From Bacteroidales bacterium UBA4353 (GTDB lineage Bacteria > Bacteroidota > Bacteroidia > Bacteroidales > Paludibacteraceae): a stretch of DNA of 13,861 nucleotides. Positions 6,772 through 13,861 of this stretch are shown piece after piece. The stretch covers positions 1 to 13,861 of the forward strand of contig DGSV01000059.1 of NCBI GenBank assembly GCA_002394025.1, in the 5' to 3' direction. Every line of letters starts with the position of its first letter. Positions within the stretch are counted from its first letter, which is position 1. A model generated the notes under the pieces. That model was not told where the DNA came from, did no database searches, and saw nothing but the letters and a program-made list of their open reading frames with translations. Made by a program: the position numbers and the translations under genes.

Positions 6772-7176
6772 ATGAAACATCGCTTTACCATTTTACTCAT
6801 GATGACATTCTACGCCTTATCGCTTATGGCGTATGATTATGATTATCTTGTCTTCAGCGATAATCAGGGCACACTGACAGCGATGTCAGTTGAAAATCTG
6901 ACGTTGAGCATTCATGGCTCAGAACTATTGGTGAGCAATGGCAGCCAGACAGCAACATTCGCATTATCTGAGTTGGCATATATGCAGTTCTCTGTTGACG
7001 GAACCTTAACATCAATTGACAATATCACTCCGGATAATTGTCATGTTGACATCTACAGCCCGTCAGGAATCAAAATCGGCAGTTACGACAATTTGGGTCA
7101 GGCGCTACCCGAATTACAAACTGGTGTGTATGTTGTTGTTATCGGTAACAAATCCCAAAAAATCGTTGTGAAATGA
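6772..7176 (+). CDS. small secreted protein with type IX secretion-like C-terminal domain
   Basis: This 134-aa protein has a signal peptide (about 1-20, MKHRFTILLMMTFYALSLMA). Next comes a Bacteroidota-type beta module (about 24-74: YLVFSDNQGT, then LLVSNGSQTATFALSELAYM). The C-terminal segment resembles a T9SS type A sorting domain: VDIYSPSGIKIGSY (92-105), LPELQTGVYVVVI (112-124) and KSQKIVVK (127-134). Such domains direct export across the outer membrane and surface attachment. The protein is almost only module plus sorting domain, with no catalytic or binding domain between. Its stop overlaps the start of the next gene by ATGA, so the two are coupled. The middle module resembles the N-terminus of that neighbour. 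Export is fairly sure; T9SS use is inferred. Confidence 0.72.
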   Translation: MKHRFTILLMMTFYALSLMAYDYDYLVFSDNQGTLTAMSVENLTLSIHGSELLVSNGSQTATFALSELAYMQFSVDGTLTSIDNITPDNCHVDIYSPSGIKIGSYDNLGQALPELQTGVYVVVIGNKSQKIVVK

Positions 7177-9149
7177 AAAAGATATTAGCAATATTGATAG
7201 CCTGTGTCGCTACCATTGGCTATTTGTCAGCACAAACCCTGAACATCAGAGTTGATAACGTAACGTATTTATTCCCCGCAACCCAAACCGGGGTAATGCC
7301 ATACAGCGATGGCACCACTCTTGAGGTTATGGGCAAGTCTTTCGCGCTGACAGATATAGACGAAATGTATGTTGACCAAACTGCCGTTACAGACAATGCA
7401 GTTGATGTCGTTTTTGACGGCAGTTCGTCGGCACTCACAGTAGCCGGCAATGTTGCCAAACACCTCACTATCAGCCATAACGGAGCCCACGTCAGTGTGG
7501 TTCAGAGCAGTGACTTGGCGCAGGAAATCACCTACACACTATCAGGAACAAGCTCCGACGGCGAATTCTATACTGAAGGAGCATACAAAACCACTCTGCA
7601 ACTCAACGCATTGACGTTGACGAACAGCACCCCCGTTTATTCCGGAGCGGCAATACATGTACAGAACAGCAAGCGTATCAACATCAAGTTGAACGAAGGA
7701 ACCATATCAACGCTAACTGACGCTGCCACAGGCTCGCAAAAGGGTTGCCTATATGCTAAAGGACATATTGAGTTTAAGCAGAAAGGCACTCTCAACGTTT
7801 ATGGCAATAAAAAACATGCCATCAAAGCCGGAGAATATATCTCCGTTAAAAACGCCACTATCAACGTGCTTTCGGCAGCAGGCGACGGCATCAACTGCGA
7901 GCAGTACTTCCTCATGGAAAGCGGCAATGTCAATATCAGCGGTGTGAGCGATGACGGCATACAGTGCGACATCGAGGACACCACGGTCGGTAGTACCGGA
8001 CAAACGACAGACCACGAAGATGAAGACAGCGGAAATATGTACATCAGTGGCGGCACAATAAGCATCAGTGTAACGGCATTAGCCGCAAAAGGCATAAAGG
8101 CTCAGGGCGACATCTACGTCACGGGCGGCAGCGTCAACGTCAGCACGTCCGGCAACGGCATTTGGGATGCCACAGACCTTGAGACCAAAGCCTCGTGCGC
8201 CATCAGCGCCGATGCAAATATCAACATCAGCGCAGGCACACTGACACTGAACAGCAGCGGCTCAGGAGGAAAAGGCATGAAGTGCGACAGCCTGCTCACA
8301 ATAGGCGGCGAGGCCGTGATAGACATCACAACGACCGGCGGACTGTATTACAACAACGGCAGCAACGAATACACCAACTACACCGGCAATACCGACTGGA
8401 TTGATAATAGCTATTATTCGGCGCCAAAAGGCATCAAAGCCGGCACAAAAGTCGACACTGGCGAGACCGACTACCGCGGCAACATAATCTACAACTACCG
8501 CGGCGGCATAGTAATCAGCGGTGGCAGCATTACTGTGAGCACCTCAGGCAAAAACGGTGAGGGCATAGAGAGCAAGAGCACCATGACCATCAGTGGCGGA
8601 GAAATAATCGTTGATGCCTACGATGACGCTCTCAATGCCGCCAGCGACCTCACCATTAGCGATGGTATGGTATATGCCCGAGCACGCAACAACGACGGCA
8701 TAGACTCCAACGGCAACTGCTATATCCAAGGTGGATTAGTGTATGCCATAGGCGCTTCGGGCGCCGAGGTGGCTATCGACGCCAACAGCGAGGAGCAGAA
8801 AAAACTATACGTCAGCGGCGGCACACTGGTGGCTCTCGGAGGTCTGGAACGCGGAGCCAGCCTGACACAATCATGCTACAGCACGCGCTCGTGGAGCCAG
8901 AACACATGGTATTCACTCACCTATGGCAGCAACGTATTAGCATTCCGTACACCCGACAGCGGAGGCTCTACGATGGTCGTGTCAGCGCCATCAACGCCAT
9001 CGCTAAAAAAAGGCGTAACAGCTTCCGGAACAGCCATCTTTGGAGGCGAAGGCTACTATCCGGCTACATGCACGGGCGGCTCTACGGTGCAGCTGAGCAA
9101 CTACTCCGGCAATGGCGGAGGAGGACCCGGTGGTTTTGGCGGATGGTAA
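7173..9149 (+). CDS. secreted beta-helix carbohydrate-binding protein (DUF4353/Cthe_2159-like)
   Basis: This 658-aa protein has a signal peptide (about 1-20), then a short module (21-70, with FALTDIDEMYVD) like that of the upstream small protein. A long repetitive domain (about 78-560) is made of beta-helix rungs: a hydrophobic strand plus GG turn (YISGGTISI, YVTGGSVNV, VISGGSITV, TISGGEIIV, YVSGGTLVA), alternating with a G-D/K-G-I motif (DGIN, DGIQ, KGIK, NGIW, KGMK, EGIE, DGID). This pattern matches the DUF4353 family, whose Clostridium thermocellum member Cthe_2159 binds cellulose and pectin-type polysaccharide with calcium. An acidic linker lies at about 270-287 (HEDEDSG). The C-terminus is Gly-rich and ends in GGFGGW (about 646-658), with no T9SS domain. 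The likely role is surface polysaccharide binding; no catalytic residues were recognised. Confidence 0.82.
   Translation: MKKILAILIACVATIGYLSAQTLNIRVDNVTYLFPATQTGVMPYSDGTTLEVMGKSFALTDIDEMYVDQTAVTDNAVDVVFDGSSSALTVAGNVAKHLTISHNGAHVSVVQSSDLAQEITYTLSGTSSDGEFYTEGAYKTTLQLNALTLTNSTPVYSGAAIHVQNSKRINIKLNEGTISTLTDAATGSQKGCLYAKGHIEFKQKGTLNVYGNKKHAIKAGEYISVKNATINVLSAAGDGINCEQYFLMESGNVNISGVSDDGIQCDIEDTTVGSTGQTTDHEDEDSGNMYISGGTISISVTALAAKGIKAQGDIYVTGGSVNVSTSGNGIWDATDLETKASCAISADANINISAGTLTLNSSGSGGKGMKCDSLLTIGGEAVIDITTTGGLYYNNGSNEYTNYTGNTDWIDNSYYSAPKGIKAGTKVDTGETDYRGNIIYNYRGGIVISGGSITVSTSGKNGEGIESKSTMTISGGEIIVDAYDDALNAASDLTISDGMVYARARNNDGIDSNGNCYIQGGLVYAIGASGAEVAIDANSEEQKKLYVSGGTLVALGGLERGASLTQSCYSTRSWSQNTWYSLTYGSNVLAFRTPDSGGSTMVVSAPSTPSLKKGVTASGTAIFGGEGYYPATCTGGSTVQLSNYSGNGGGGPGGFGGW
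7881..8837 (+). repeat. degenerate in-gene repeats encoding beta-helix rungs
   Basis: Within the 658-aa gene, units of irregular length (about 20-50 codons) repeat a strand-turn block of the ATCAG(T/C)GG(C/T)GG type, encoding ISGG, and a block encoding G-D/K-G-I. Clear ISGG-like copies start near 8041, 8110, 8515, 8587 and 8812, and G-x-G-I copies occur between them. The copies have diverged at DNA level, so this is protein-structural repetition rather than a recent tandem duplication. It explains several spurious open frames on both strands here. Confidence 0.6.
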
Positions 9150-9170
9150 ATATCTGATAAGATATAAGCA

Positions 9171-9208
9171 AATGGCGGACACATGATTGTGTATCCGCCA
9201 TTCATTTT
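9171..9208 (+). terminator. rho-independent terminator of the surface-protein operon
   Basis: AATGGCGGA (9171-9179) pairs with TCCGCCATT (9194-9202). The stem continues as CACA/TGTG around loop TGAT, with a 2-nt bulge (9192-9193). A T-rich tail follows (CATTTTAT). It begins 22 bp after the stop at 9149. The hairpin could also help end the convergent minus-strand gene finishing at 9275, although its T-tract is weaker in that direction. Confidence 0.8.
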
Positions 9209-9274
9209 ATACAATATGTTAGCTACTATTATTTTATTTACTGCTGTAAAAGCAGAAAGTATTCCAACAAATAC

Positions 9275-10024
9275 TTACTTATTATTTACTCCGTATCCAA
9301 AAAGCGCGAAATCGCCTTTGACCGGGTCGCCGGGGAATATGTCCGCTAAACGCTCCGTGAGATGCACTGCGGTGCGCATGGAAGCCGTTACTGTCTGCAA
9401 TAGTCCGAGACGATGAGCCTGTTGCATAACATGAGTGTCAAGAGGTATAATGAGCGTTGCAGGGTCAATCATATCGCGCCATAGTCCGAGGTCAACAGGG
9501 GAGTCGCTACGCACCATCCAACGCAGAAACATGCATACACGTTTACATGGGGAAGTGGCGTCCTTGGGTATCATTTTACACTGATAGCGAGCGTAGTAAC
9601 GGCATAGAGCCTCTACCGCGGAATGGGCTGTGACAGGTCGTAATGACGAGGCGCATACAAAACTTTTGAGCGACCCATAAGTTAGCAGCAGTTGTCGCGT
9701 GGCGGACAAAAACACACTGACGTCGGCATGAGTATATAAACGATAAAAACATGAAGTGTCACCCTCATGAAAAGCCTGTAGGAAACACCCATCAACAACC
9801 CATTGATAGACATTTCCGCCTGTGAGGTTGAGGATATACTCAATTTTCGCCATGAATTGCTCGCGACGGCCATAGCTGAACGCCGATGCTATCCATGCCA
9901 TTAGTTCTCGGTTTTGCTCTCCGGAAACTCGGTGCATGAACGATGAAGGATCGCCAACAAGAAAATCTGCCGTCTCATAACATTGAGCATAAGCTAACAA
10001 CTGACTGCGAATGGTATCTGACAT
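9275..10024 (-). CDS. TIGR02757/DUF2400 family protein
   Basis: A 249-aa protein of a family widespread in Bacteroidota and without an agreed function. Diagnostic blocks are AWIASAFSYGRREQFMAKI (43-61), CKRVCMFLRWMVR (160-172), VDLGLWRDMIDP (177-188), LIIPLDTHVMQQAHRLGLL (191-209) and DPVKGDFALFGYGV (233-246). The last three resemble the C-terminal half of HhH-GPD DNA glycosylases, where a DTHV motif carries the catalytic Asp (here D196). A DNA-repair role is therefore possible but unproven. The start is the ATG at 10024. The longer frame from 10135 adds 37 residues unlike the family and contains the predicted promoter. It is transcribed alone, divergent from the porin gene. Confidence 0.87.
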   Translation of the reverse strand: MSDTIRSQLLAYAQCYETADFLVGDPSSFMHRVSGEQNRELMAWIASAFSYGRREQFMAKIEYILNLTGGNVYQWVVDGCFLQAFHEGDTSCFYRLYTHADVSVFLSATRQLLLTYGSLKSFVCASSLRPVTAHSAVEALCRYYARYQCKMIPKDATSPCKRVCMFLRWMVRSDSPVDLGLWRDMIDPATLIIPLDTHVMQQAHRLGLLQTVTASMRTAVHLTERLADIFPGDPVKGDFALFGYGVNNK

Positions 10025-10102
10025 AGCATTACAATTAAACGGTATTACGAAAAAACAGGCAACAATGGTGGGTGATATGCCCACTATTCGCACCTTATAA
10101 TG

Positions 10103-10110
10103 CAAAGGTA
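10103..10110 (-). promoter_or_regulatory. -7 promoter element of the TIGR02757 gene
   Basis: Read on the minus strand this is TACCTTTG, an exact TAnnTTTG match and identical to the element serving the divergent porin gene. No clear TTG is visible 19-22 bp upstream, so the -33 contact is weak or absent. The predicted leader is about 70-75 nt to the ATG at 10024, which supports that start over the one at 10135. Confidence 0.55.
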
Positions 10111-10128
10111 CACAATTATTGCTTTTTA

Positions 10129-10161
10129 TTGACATTTATTATCATTTTTTTCGTACCTTTG
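10129..10161 (+). promoter_or_regulatory. promoter of the porin operon
   Basis: TACCTTTG (10154-10161) matches the -7 consensus exactly, with a TTG (10129-10131, within TTGACA) 22 bp upstream. Transcription would start only a few bases before the ATG at 10170, giving little or no 5' leader. Confidence 0.65.
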
Positions 10162-10169
10162 TGGTAAGT

Positions 10170-12059
10170 ATGCGAAGTCCGCACCGACATATTTTGCTCT
10201 TTTTGCTGCTGTGCTGCGTCACGGCGGTGAATGCCCGCTTTAAGCCCAACATACCTCGAATCGTAAAAACATGGCAGTTGCGTGACATTACCGCTGAAGT
10301 TGACACAGTGACTTTTGACACCTTGTTTCTGAATTTTTTTCTGAAAAACCCCATCGACAAGTATTCGATAGCCAATGCCTACAACGCGACATGGCTCTCG
10401 GCTGTGCAACCCAAGATATACTTCGATCGTGTACGCAAAAACGATTTCCTTTTTGCCGATAATTATAGTCCTTTTTTCATCACACCGCAGGATGTTCAGT
10501 ATTACAACACCCGTCTGCCCTATAGTAACATAAGCTATAAAACCGGCGGAGCAACATATCGCAAGGAAGATAACGTGAGTTTTATCTTCACCGGAAATCT
10601 CAACCGGCGCACCAATCTCGGCATAACACTGGAATACCTCTCGCCTATCGGACAATATCAAAATCAGGCGAGCAAGGATTTCACGGGTAGCCTCTTTGCG
10701 AGTTATGACGGAGAACGCTACTATGGTCGCGGCTCGATGTCACTCACCACAATCCACAGCCACGACAACGGAGGTATAGCTACCGCAGAAAGCATGAATA
10801 AGGAAATAAAAGCGCAAGACATCGGTACTAACCTAACTGACGCTACATCGGCATTTCGCTACCTGTCAGCATATTACAACCATGGTTACCACTTCGGAAC
10901 ATACCGCGAACGAACAATTGAAGGCACTGATTCGGTTGCCAAATACTTCGTGCCGGCATTCACCATCAGCCATGCCTTTCAGATCGATGGGTCATACCGC
11001 AGTTTCAAGGAGAGGATTGTCAACGAGGTATTCTTCGAAAACACCTTCTATAACCACTCTGTAACTTGGGATACGGCGCATGTTTTCAACATCAAGAATA
11101 CTATCCTCGCCAGTTTTGAGGAAGGTTACACAAAAGCCGGCATAGGTATCACCGCATACGCCTATAATGAAGTGCAGCGCTATAACTATTTCCAAAAAGA
11201 CAGTACGCTGACCAATCAGTGGGTCAATAGCACCCGCGTTGGAGGCATGATAACCCGCAACCACGGCAAGTACGTGGACTTCAACGTTCGTGGCGACGTA
11301 TGCGTTGCCGGCTACAAGATAGGAGAATTTGATGTTAACGGAGATATCCGTGCACGCTTCAGAATCGGAAAAGACACGGTGAGCATCAAAGCCAAGGCAT
11401 ACCTTCGCAGCGAAAATCCTAACTACTTCATACATAAATACGCCTCAAACCACTATTGGTGGTTCAACGATTTCGACAAAACGATACGTGTCTATGGAGG
11501 CGGAACATTATCATACCCCAGCAAATACGTTCAGGGAGAACTGAAAATAGGTTTTGAGAACGTGAGCAAACTCATCTATTTCGGCTATGACGGCAAACCT
11601 CACCAACACGACGGCAGCGTACAGGTTTTCAGCGCCGACCTCAAATTCAACATTTCAACCAAACGTTTCGGAATGGAGAATAACGTTGTCTATCAACACT
11701 CCTCAAGCGAAGTGTTGCCCCTGCCCGACATAGCCCTGTATCACTCGATTTACTACAAAGACCGTTGGTTCAAAGTCTTTGATATTCAAATAGGTGTTGA
11801 CATGCGTTACCACACTAAGTACTATGCTCCCATCTACAACCCCGCTACTGCACAATTCGACATTCAGAACAAAGAAAAAGTCGGCAACTACCCCGTGTTG
11901 TCAGCCTTCATAAACGCTAAACTTAAGACAGTTAGATTCTATCTGCTCATGAGCCACTTTAACTATTGGTTCACGAACTACAAATACTACTCCATGCCCA
12001 CATACCCCCTCAATCCCGTTCAGTGGAAACTGGGTATCTCATGGGCATTCTTCGACTGA
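10170..12059 (+). CDS. putative outer-membrane porin (Porin_10-like)
   Basis: A 629-aa protein starting at the ATG at 10170, which gives a proper signal peptide (about 1-22, MRSPHRHILLFLLLCCVTAVNA). An alternative start at 10119 would place the promoter inside the gene and 17 extra residues before the signal. After a short N-terminal region come many alternating aromatic/polar strands of a beta-barrel. NTRLPYSNISYKTGG (113-127) and the following FIFTGNLNRRTNLGITLEYL are typical of the Bacteroidota 'putative porin' family (PF14121). The protein ends in KLGISWAFFD, a final strand with aromatic residues as expected for barrel insertion. The role is presumably solute diffusion across the outer membrane; the substrate is unknown. 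The next gene starts 21 bp downstream on the same strand, so co-transcription is likely. Confidence 0.82.
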   Translation: MRSPHRHILLFLLLCCVTAVNARFKPNIPRIVKTWQLRDITAEVDTVTFDTLFLNFFLKNPIDKYSIANAYNATWLSAVQPKIYFDRVRKNDFLFADNYSPFFITPQDVQYYNTRLPYSNISYKTGGATYRKEDNVSFIFTGNLNRRTNLGITLEYLSPIGQYQNQASKDFTGSLFASYDGERYYGRGSMSLTTIHSHDNGGIATAESMNKEIKAQDIGTNLTDATSAFRYLSAYYNHGYHFGTYRERTIEGTDSVAKYFVPAFTISHAFQIDGSYRSFKERIVNEVFFENTFYNHSVTWDTAHVFNIKNTILASFEEGYTKAGIGITAYAYNEVQRYNYFQKDSTLTNQWVNSTRVGGMITRNHGKYVDFNVRGDVCVAGYKIGEFDVNGDIRARFRIGKDTVSIKAKAYLRSENPNYFIHKYASNHYWWFNDFDKTIRVYGGGTLSYPSKYVQGELKIGFENVSKLIYFGYDGKPHQHDGSVQVFSADLKFNISTKRFGMENNVVYQHSSSEVLPLPDIALYHSIYYKDRWFKVFDIQIGVDMRYHTKYYAPIYNPATAQFDIQNKEKVGNYPVLSAFINAKLKTVRFYLLMSHFNYWFTNYKYYSMPTYPLNPVQWKLGISWAFFD

Positions 12060-12080
12060 TACTACATATCGTCAAATCCT

Positions 12081-12848
12081 ATGCAGCAAGAAGCCCGAAT
12101 CATATCACGTCACCAGTGGTTACTGATATCCGTCAGTGCCGTATTACTCGTCGCCCTTGTCGTGGCGCACGGACTGTATCGCGGACTTCATAAGAGCGAC
12201 TACGATCAAATGCTGCGGCGCGGGAAGATGGTTGCGGTATGCGACAGCGCGTTATGGTGCGCTGACGGTAATTCGCTCGTGAGCAGCGTGCTGCACGCAA
12301 TGGCCGACAGCGCAGGCATAGAACTCGAAGTAGTGTACTGCTCCACAGTGCGACAAATGGAGAAAATGATAAAAGACCAATACGCCGATGTGGGAGCCAT
12401 ACCTACGGCTAAAACACGAGAAGTCAACAACACATTCCTATGTTCCAAAGCACTTTTTAGCACACCTTTTGCAGTAGTTAATAACATAGGATATAGTGAC
12501 CCCGCGTCACTGGAAAATCTGCCATTATGTCAGTTGCACATTCAGGACAACGACGCCATAACACTGCGCCTTGAGCACCTCGCCGGCGAATTAGGGGCGC
12601 AACTCAACTACCGGGTCATGCCCGACAAACACCTCGGAGAACTGATAAGACTCGTACACGCCAGAGCAATCAGGTACACCGTATGCCCAATATGGCTGGC
12701 AACACGTTACGAACTTGTTTACGATGACATAGAACATAGCGACGCAATAGGTATTGAACAACAATATGTGATGATACTCAATAAAAAACGTGCCGCAACA
12801 CTCGACAGATTAAACCGACATATAGAGAACTTATTACACACACATTAA
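12081..12848 (+). CDS. membrane-anchored solute-binding (SBP_bac_3/MltF N-domain-like) protein
   Basis: A 255-aa protein with one N-terminal membrane segment (about 13-33, WLLISVSAVLLVALVVAHGLY) and no clear cleavage site, so probably anchored in the inner membrane facing the periplasm. The remainder resembles a family 3 solute-binding domain: LRRGKMVAVCDSA (45-57), a lobe ending in YADVGAIPTAKTREV (101-115), LFSTPFAVVNN (125-135) and a second lobe with LENLPLCQLHIQDNDA (144-159). This layout is found at the N-terminus of MltF-type murein transglycosylases, but the protein ends where the lytic domain would begin and carries no transglycosylase motif. It may therefore sense or bind amino acids or muropeptides. 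The next gene, clpC, begins 20 bp after its stop. Fold moderately sure, ligand unknown. Confidence 0.68.
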   Translation: MQQEARIISRHQWLLISVSAVLLVALVVAHGLYRGLHKSDYDQMLRRGKMVAVCDSALWCADGNSLVSSVLHAMADSAGIELEVVYCSTVRQMEKMIKDQYADVGAIPTAKTREVNNTFLCSKALFSTPFAVVNNIGYSDPASLENLPLCQLHIQDNDAITLRLEHLAGELGAQLNYRVMPDKHLGELIRLVHARAIRYTVCPIWLATRYELVYDDIEHSDAIGIEQQYVMILNKKRAATLDRLNRHIENLLHTH

Positions 12849-12868
12849 AATTCTGAGAACAAATAGCG

Positions 12869-13861
12869 ATGATTAATCACTCACAAGAATTTCAAGACAT
12901 CCTCAACCAAGCCTACGAACAGGCTAAGAAATATAATAATGACCAGTTGGAGCCGTTGCACCTGCTGCTCAGTCTTACCTTGCGGGATAACAACAACGCA
13001 TTGCCCTATCTGTTAGAGCATGAAATAGATATCAGCGACCTTCAGGAACGCATCATAGCAAACCTTCACACTGACAGCAAACTCATTCTCGACGGCAAGG
13101 TTTATATGAGCAACGACTGTACACAAGTCATTCGTACTTCGGAACTCGAAGCCCGCAGGACACATTCTCTTGAAGTCGGCGCAGTACACCTGCTTCTGGC
13201 TCTGCTGCGCAAGATGATGTTCGAGCCCGAAAACCCCATCGCGGCATATCTGGCTAAACACCACCTTGACTACAACACACTGGTGCGTGAAATCGATGGC
13301 GAAAACATTAGTGATGACGAGCAACCACAACACGACACTTCTCGCAGAGACAGCACGCAAACATCACCCCGCAATAAGCAGTATCGCGACACTCCTACTC
13401 TCAACGCATACGGCAGAGACCTCAACAGACTTGCCTCTGAAAACGCATTGGACCCCATCATAGGACGTGACAATGAAATAGAACGCATAGTTCAAATCCT
13501 CTGCCGCCGCAAAAAGAACAACCCGCTCATCATCGGAGAGCCCGGAGTAGGCAAGACGGCAATCGTTGAGGGATTAGCGCAACGCATTGTGGCACAGCAG
13601 ATACCGGCAACTTTACGCGGAAAACGCATCATAGAAATAGATATGACACTGATGGTGGCGGGAACCAAATACCGCGGGCAGTTTGAGGAACGCATGAAAT
13701 CCATGCTCGAAGAACTCAAACAGCATCCTGAAATCATACTATTCATGGACGAAATCCATAATATCGTGGGAGCCGGTAATGCCGAGGGCAGTATGGATGC
13801 TGCAAATATCATCAAACCTGAGCTTGCAAGAGGTGAGATTAGGGTTATTGGTGCCACCACT
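12869..13861 (+). CDS. clpC: ClpC-type AAA+ unfoldase, ATP-binding subunit of Clp protease (3'-truncated by window)
   Basis: The first 331 residues are present and the frame is open to the window end. ClpC unfolds proteins and feeds them to ClpP in the cytoplasm. The Clp_N repeat domain covers about residues 1-145, followed by a charged linker (about 146-173). The first AAA+ domain begins at LNAYGRDLNRLASENALDPI (178-197). Walker A is GEPGVGKT (223-230), pore loop 1 is KYRG (267-270) and Walker B is ILFMDE (290-295). The stretch GAGNAEGSMDAANIIKPELA (301-320) is of ClpC/ClpA type rather than ClpB, and no ClpB-style middle domain could be assessed. The start is the ATG at 12869, 20 bp after the solute-binding gene. 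No promoter or Shine-Dalgarno is visible in that gap, so transcription probably comes from upstream. Confidence 0.88.
   Translation, partial: MINHSQEFQDILNQAYEQAKKYNNDQLEPLHLLLSLTLRDNNNALPYLLEHEIDISDLQERIIANLHTDSKLILDGKVYMSNDCTQVIRTSELEARRTHSLEVGAVHLLLALLRKMMFEPENPIAAYLAKHHLDYNTLVREIDGENISDDEQPQHDTSRRDSTQTSPRNKQYRDTPTLNAYGRDLNRLASENALDPIIGRDNEIERIVQILCRRKKNNPLIIGEPGVGKTAIVEGLAQRIVAQQIPATLRGKRIIEIDMTLMVAGTKYRGQFEERMKSMLEELKQHPEIILFMDEIHNIVGAGNAEGSMDAANIIKPELARGEIRVIGATT

Noticed and set aside
7749..8404. Open frames on both strands inside the beta-helix gene, including an Arg/His-rich 69-aa frame at 8195-8404
   Set aside because: They arise from the repetitive Gly/Ser/Asp codon pattern of the beta-helix read in other frames; composition is unlike any real neighbour gene.
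8028..8837. Possible tandem DNA repeat or CRISPR-like array
   Set aside because: The recurring blocks are short, diverged, in frame and irregularly spaced, so they reflect beta-helix rungs in the protein rather than direct repeats with spacers.
9241..9255. Small hairpin CTGCT-GTAAA-AGCAG as a terminator for the TIGR02757 gene
   Set aside because: The stem is only 5 bp and no T-tract follows in the minus-strand direction; a chance structure is as likely.
10025..10135. Longer start for the TIGR02757 gene at 10135
   Set aside because: An exact TAnnTTTG element on the same strand lies inside the extension (10103-10110), and the added residues do not match the family.
1..13861. Mobile element, prophage or defence system
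   Set aside because: No transposase, integrase, inverted terminal repeats, toxin-antitoxin pair, restriction or nuclease gene was recognised, and all large frames have housekeeping or envelope assignments.

Overview
The window looks like chromosomal DNA of a Bacteroidota member, most likely order Bacteroidales (Prevotella, Bacteroides or Muribaculaceae type). Evidence for this: a NusB of about 318 aa, the long form typical of Bacteroidota; several genes preceded by the Bacteroidota promoter (TTG/TTTG about 19-22 bp before TAnnTTTG) and mostly lacking Shine-Dalgarno sequences; a Porin_10-like outer-membrane protein; a type IX secretion-like C-terminal domain; and a TIGR02757/DUF2400 protein. 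I could not assign a genus. No insertion sequence, phage gene, CRISPR array or origin is visible.

Layout. (1) 1-156: the end of a tRNA cluster, namely a probable 3' fragment of one tRNA, a complete tRNA-Leu(GAG), and a 19-bp perfect terminator hairpin. (2) 296-793, minus: a small lipoprotein with its own promoter. (3) 951-5175, plus: a tightly packed run of nusB, an exported S41/CTP protease, a hotdog-fold acyl-ACP dehydratase-like protein, and a glycosyltransferase-2/lysophospholipid-acyltransferase fusion. The last two overlap by 47 bp and resemble the dehydratase plus GT/acyltransferase pair of aryl-polyene (APE) type clusters, but no ketosynthase or acyl carrier protein is in view. (4) 5170-6577, minus: an AraC-family regulator followed 4 bp later by a ProX/YbaK prolyl-tRNA editing deacylase, whose stop codon abuts that of the GT/acyltransferase. 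(5) 6772-9149, plus and divergent from the AraC gene: a two-gene surface operon of a small secreted protein with a T9SS-like C-terminus and a 658-aa beta-helix carbohydrate-binding protein (DUF4353/Cthe_2159-like), closed by a terminator. (6) 9275-10024, minus: a TIGR02757 protein whose C-terminal motifs resemble HhH-GPD DNA glycosylases. (7) 10170-end, plus: a putative porin, a membrane-anchored solute-binding-like protein, and the first 331 residues of ClpC.

Functionally, most genes concern the envelope (protease, lipid/glycan transferase, surface beta-helix protein, porin, anchored solute-binding domain) or protein and RNA quality control (ClpC, ProX, NusB, tRNA-Leu). The parts most worth a second look are the APE-like pair inside a housekeeping operon, the AraC/beta-helix divergent unit with a shared N-terminal module, the glycosylase-like reading of TIGR02757, and a back-to-back promoter that appears to give the porin an almost leaderless mRNA. 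I did not find a clear-cut new multi-gene system. All calls rest on reading the sequence and remembered family motifs; no database search was run.
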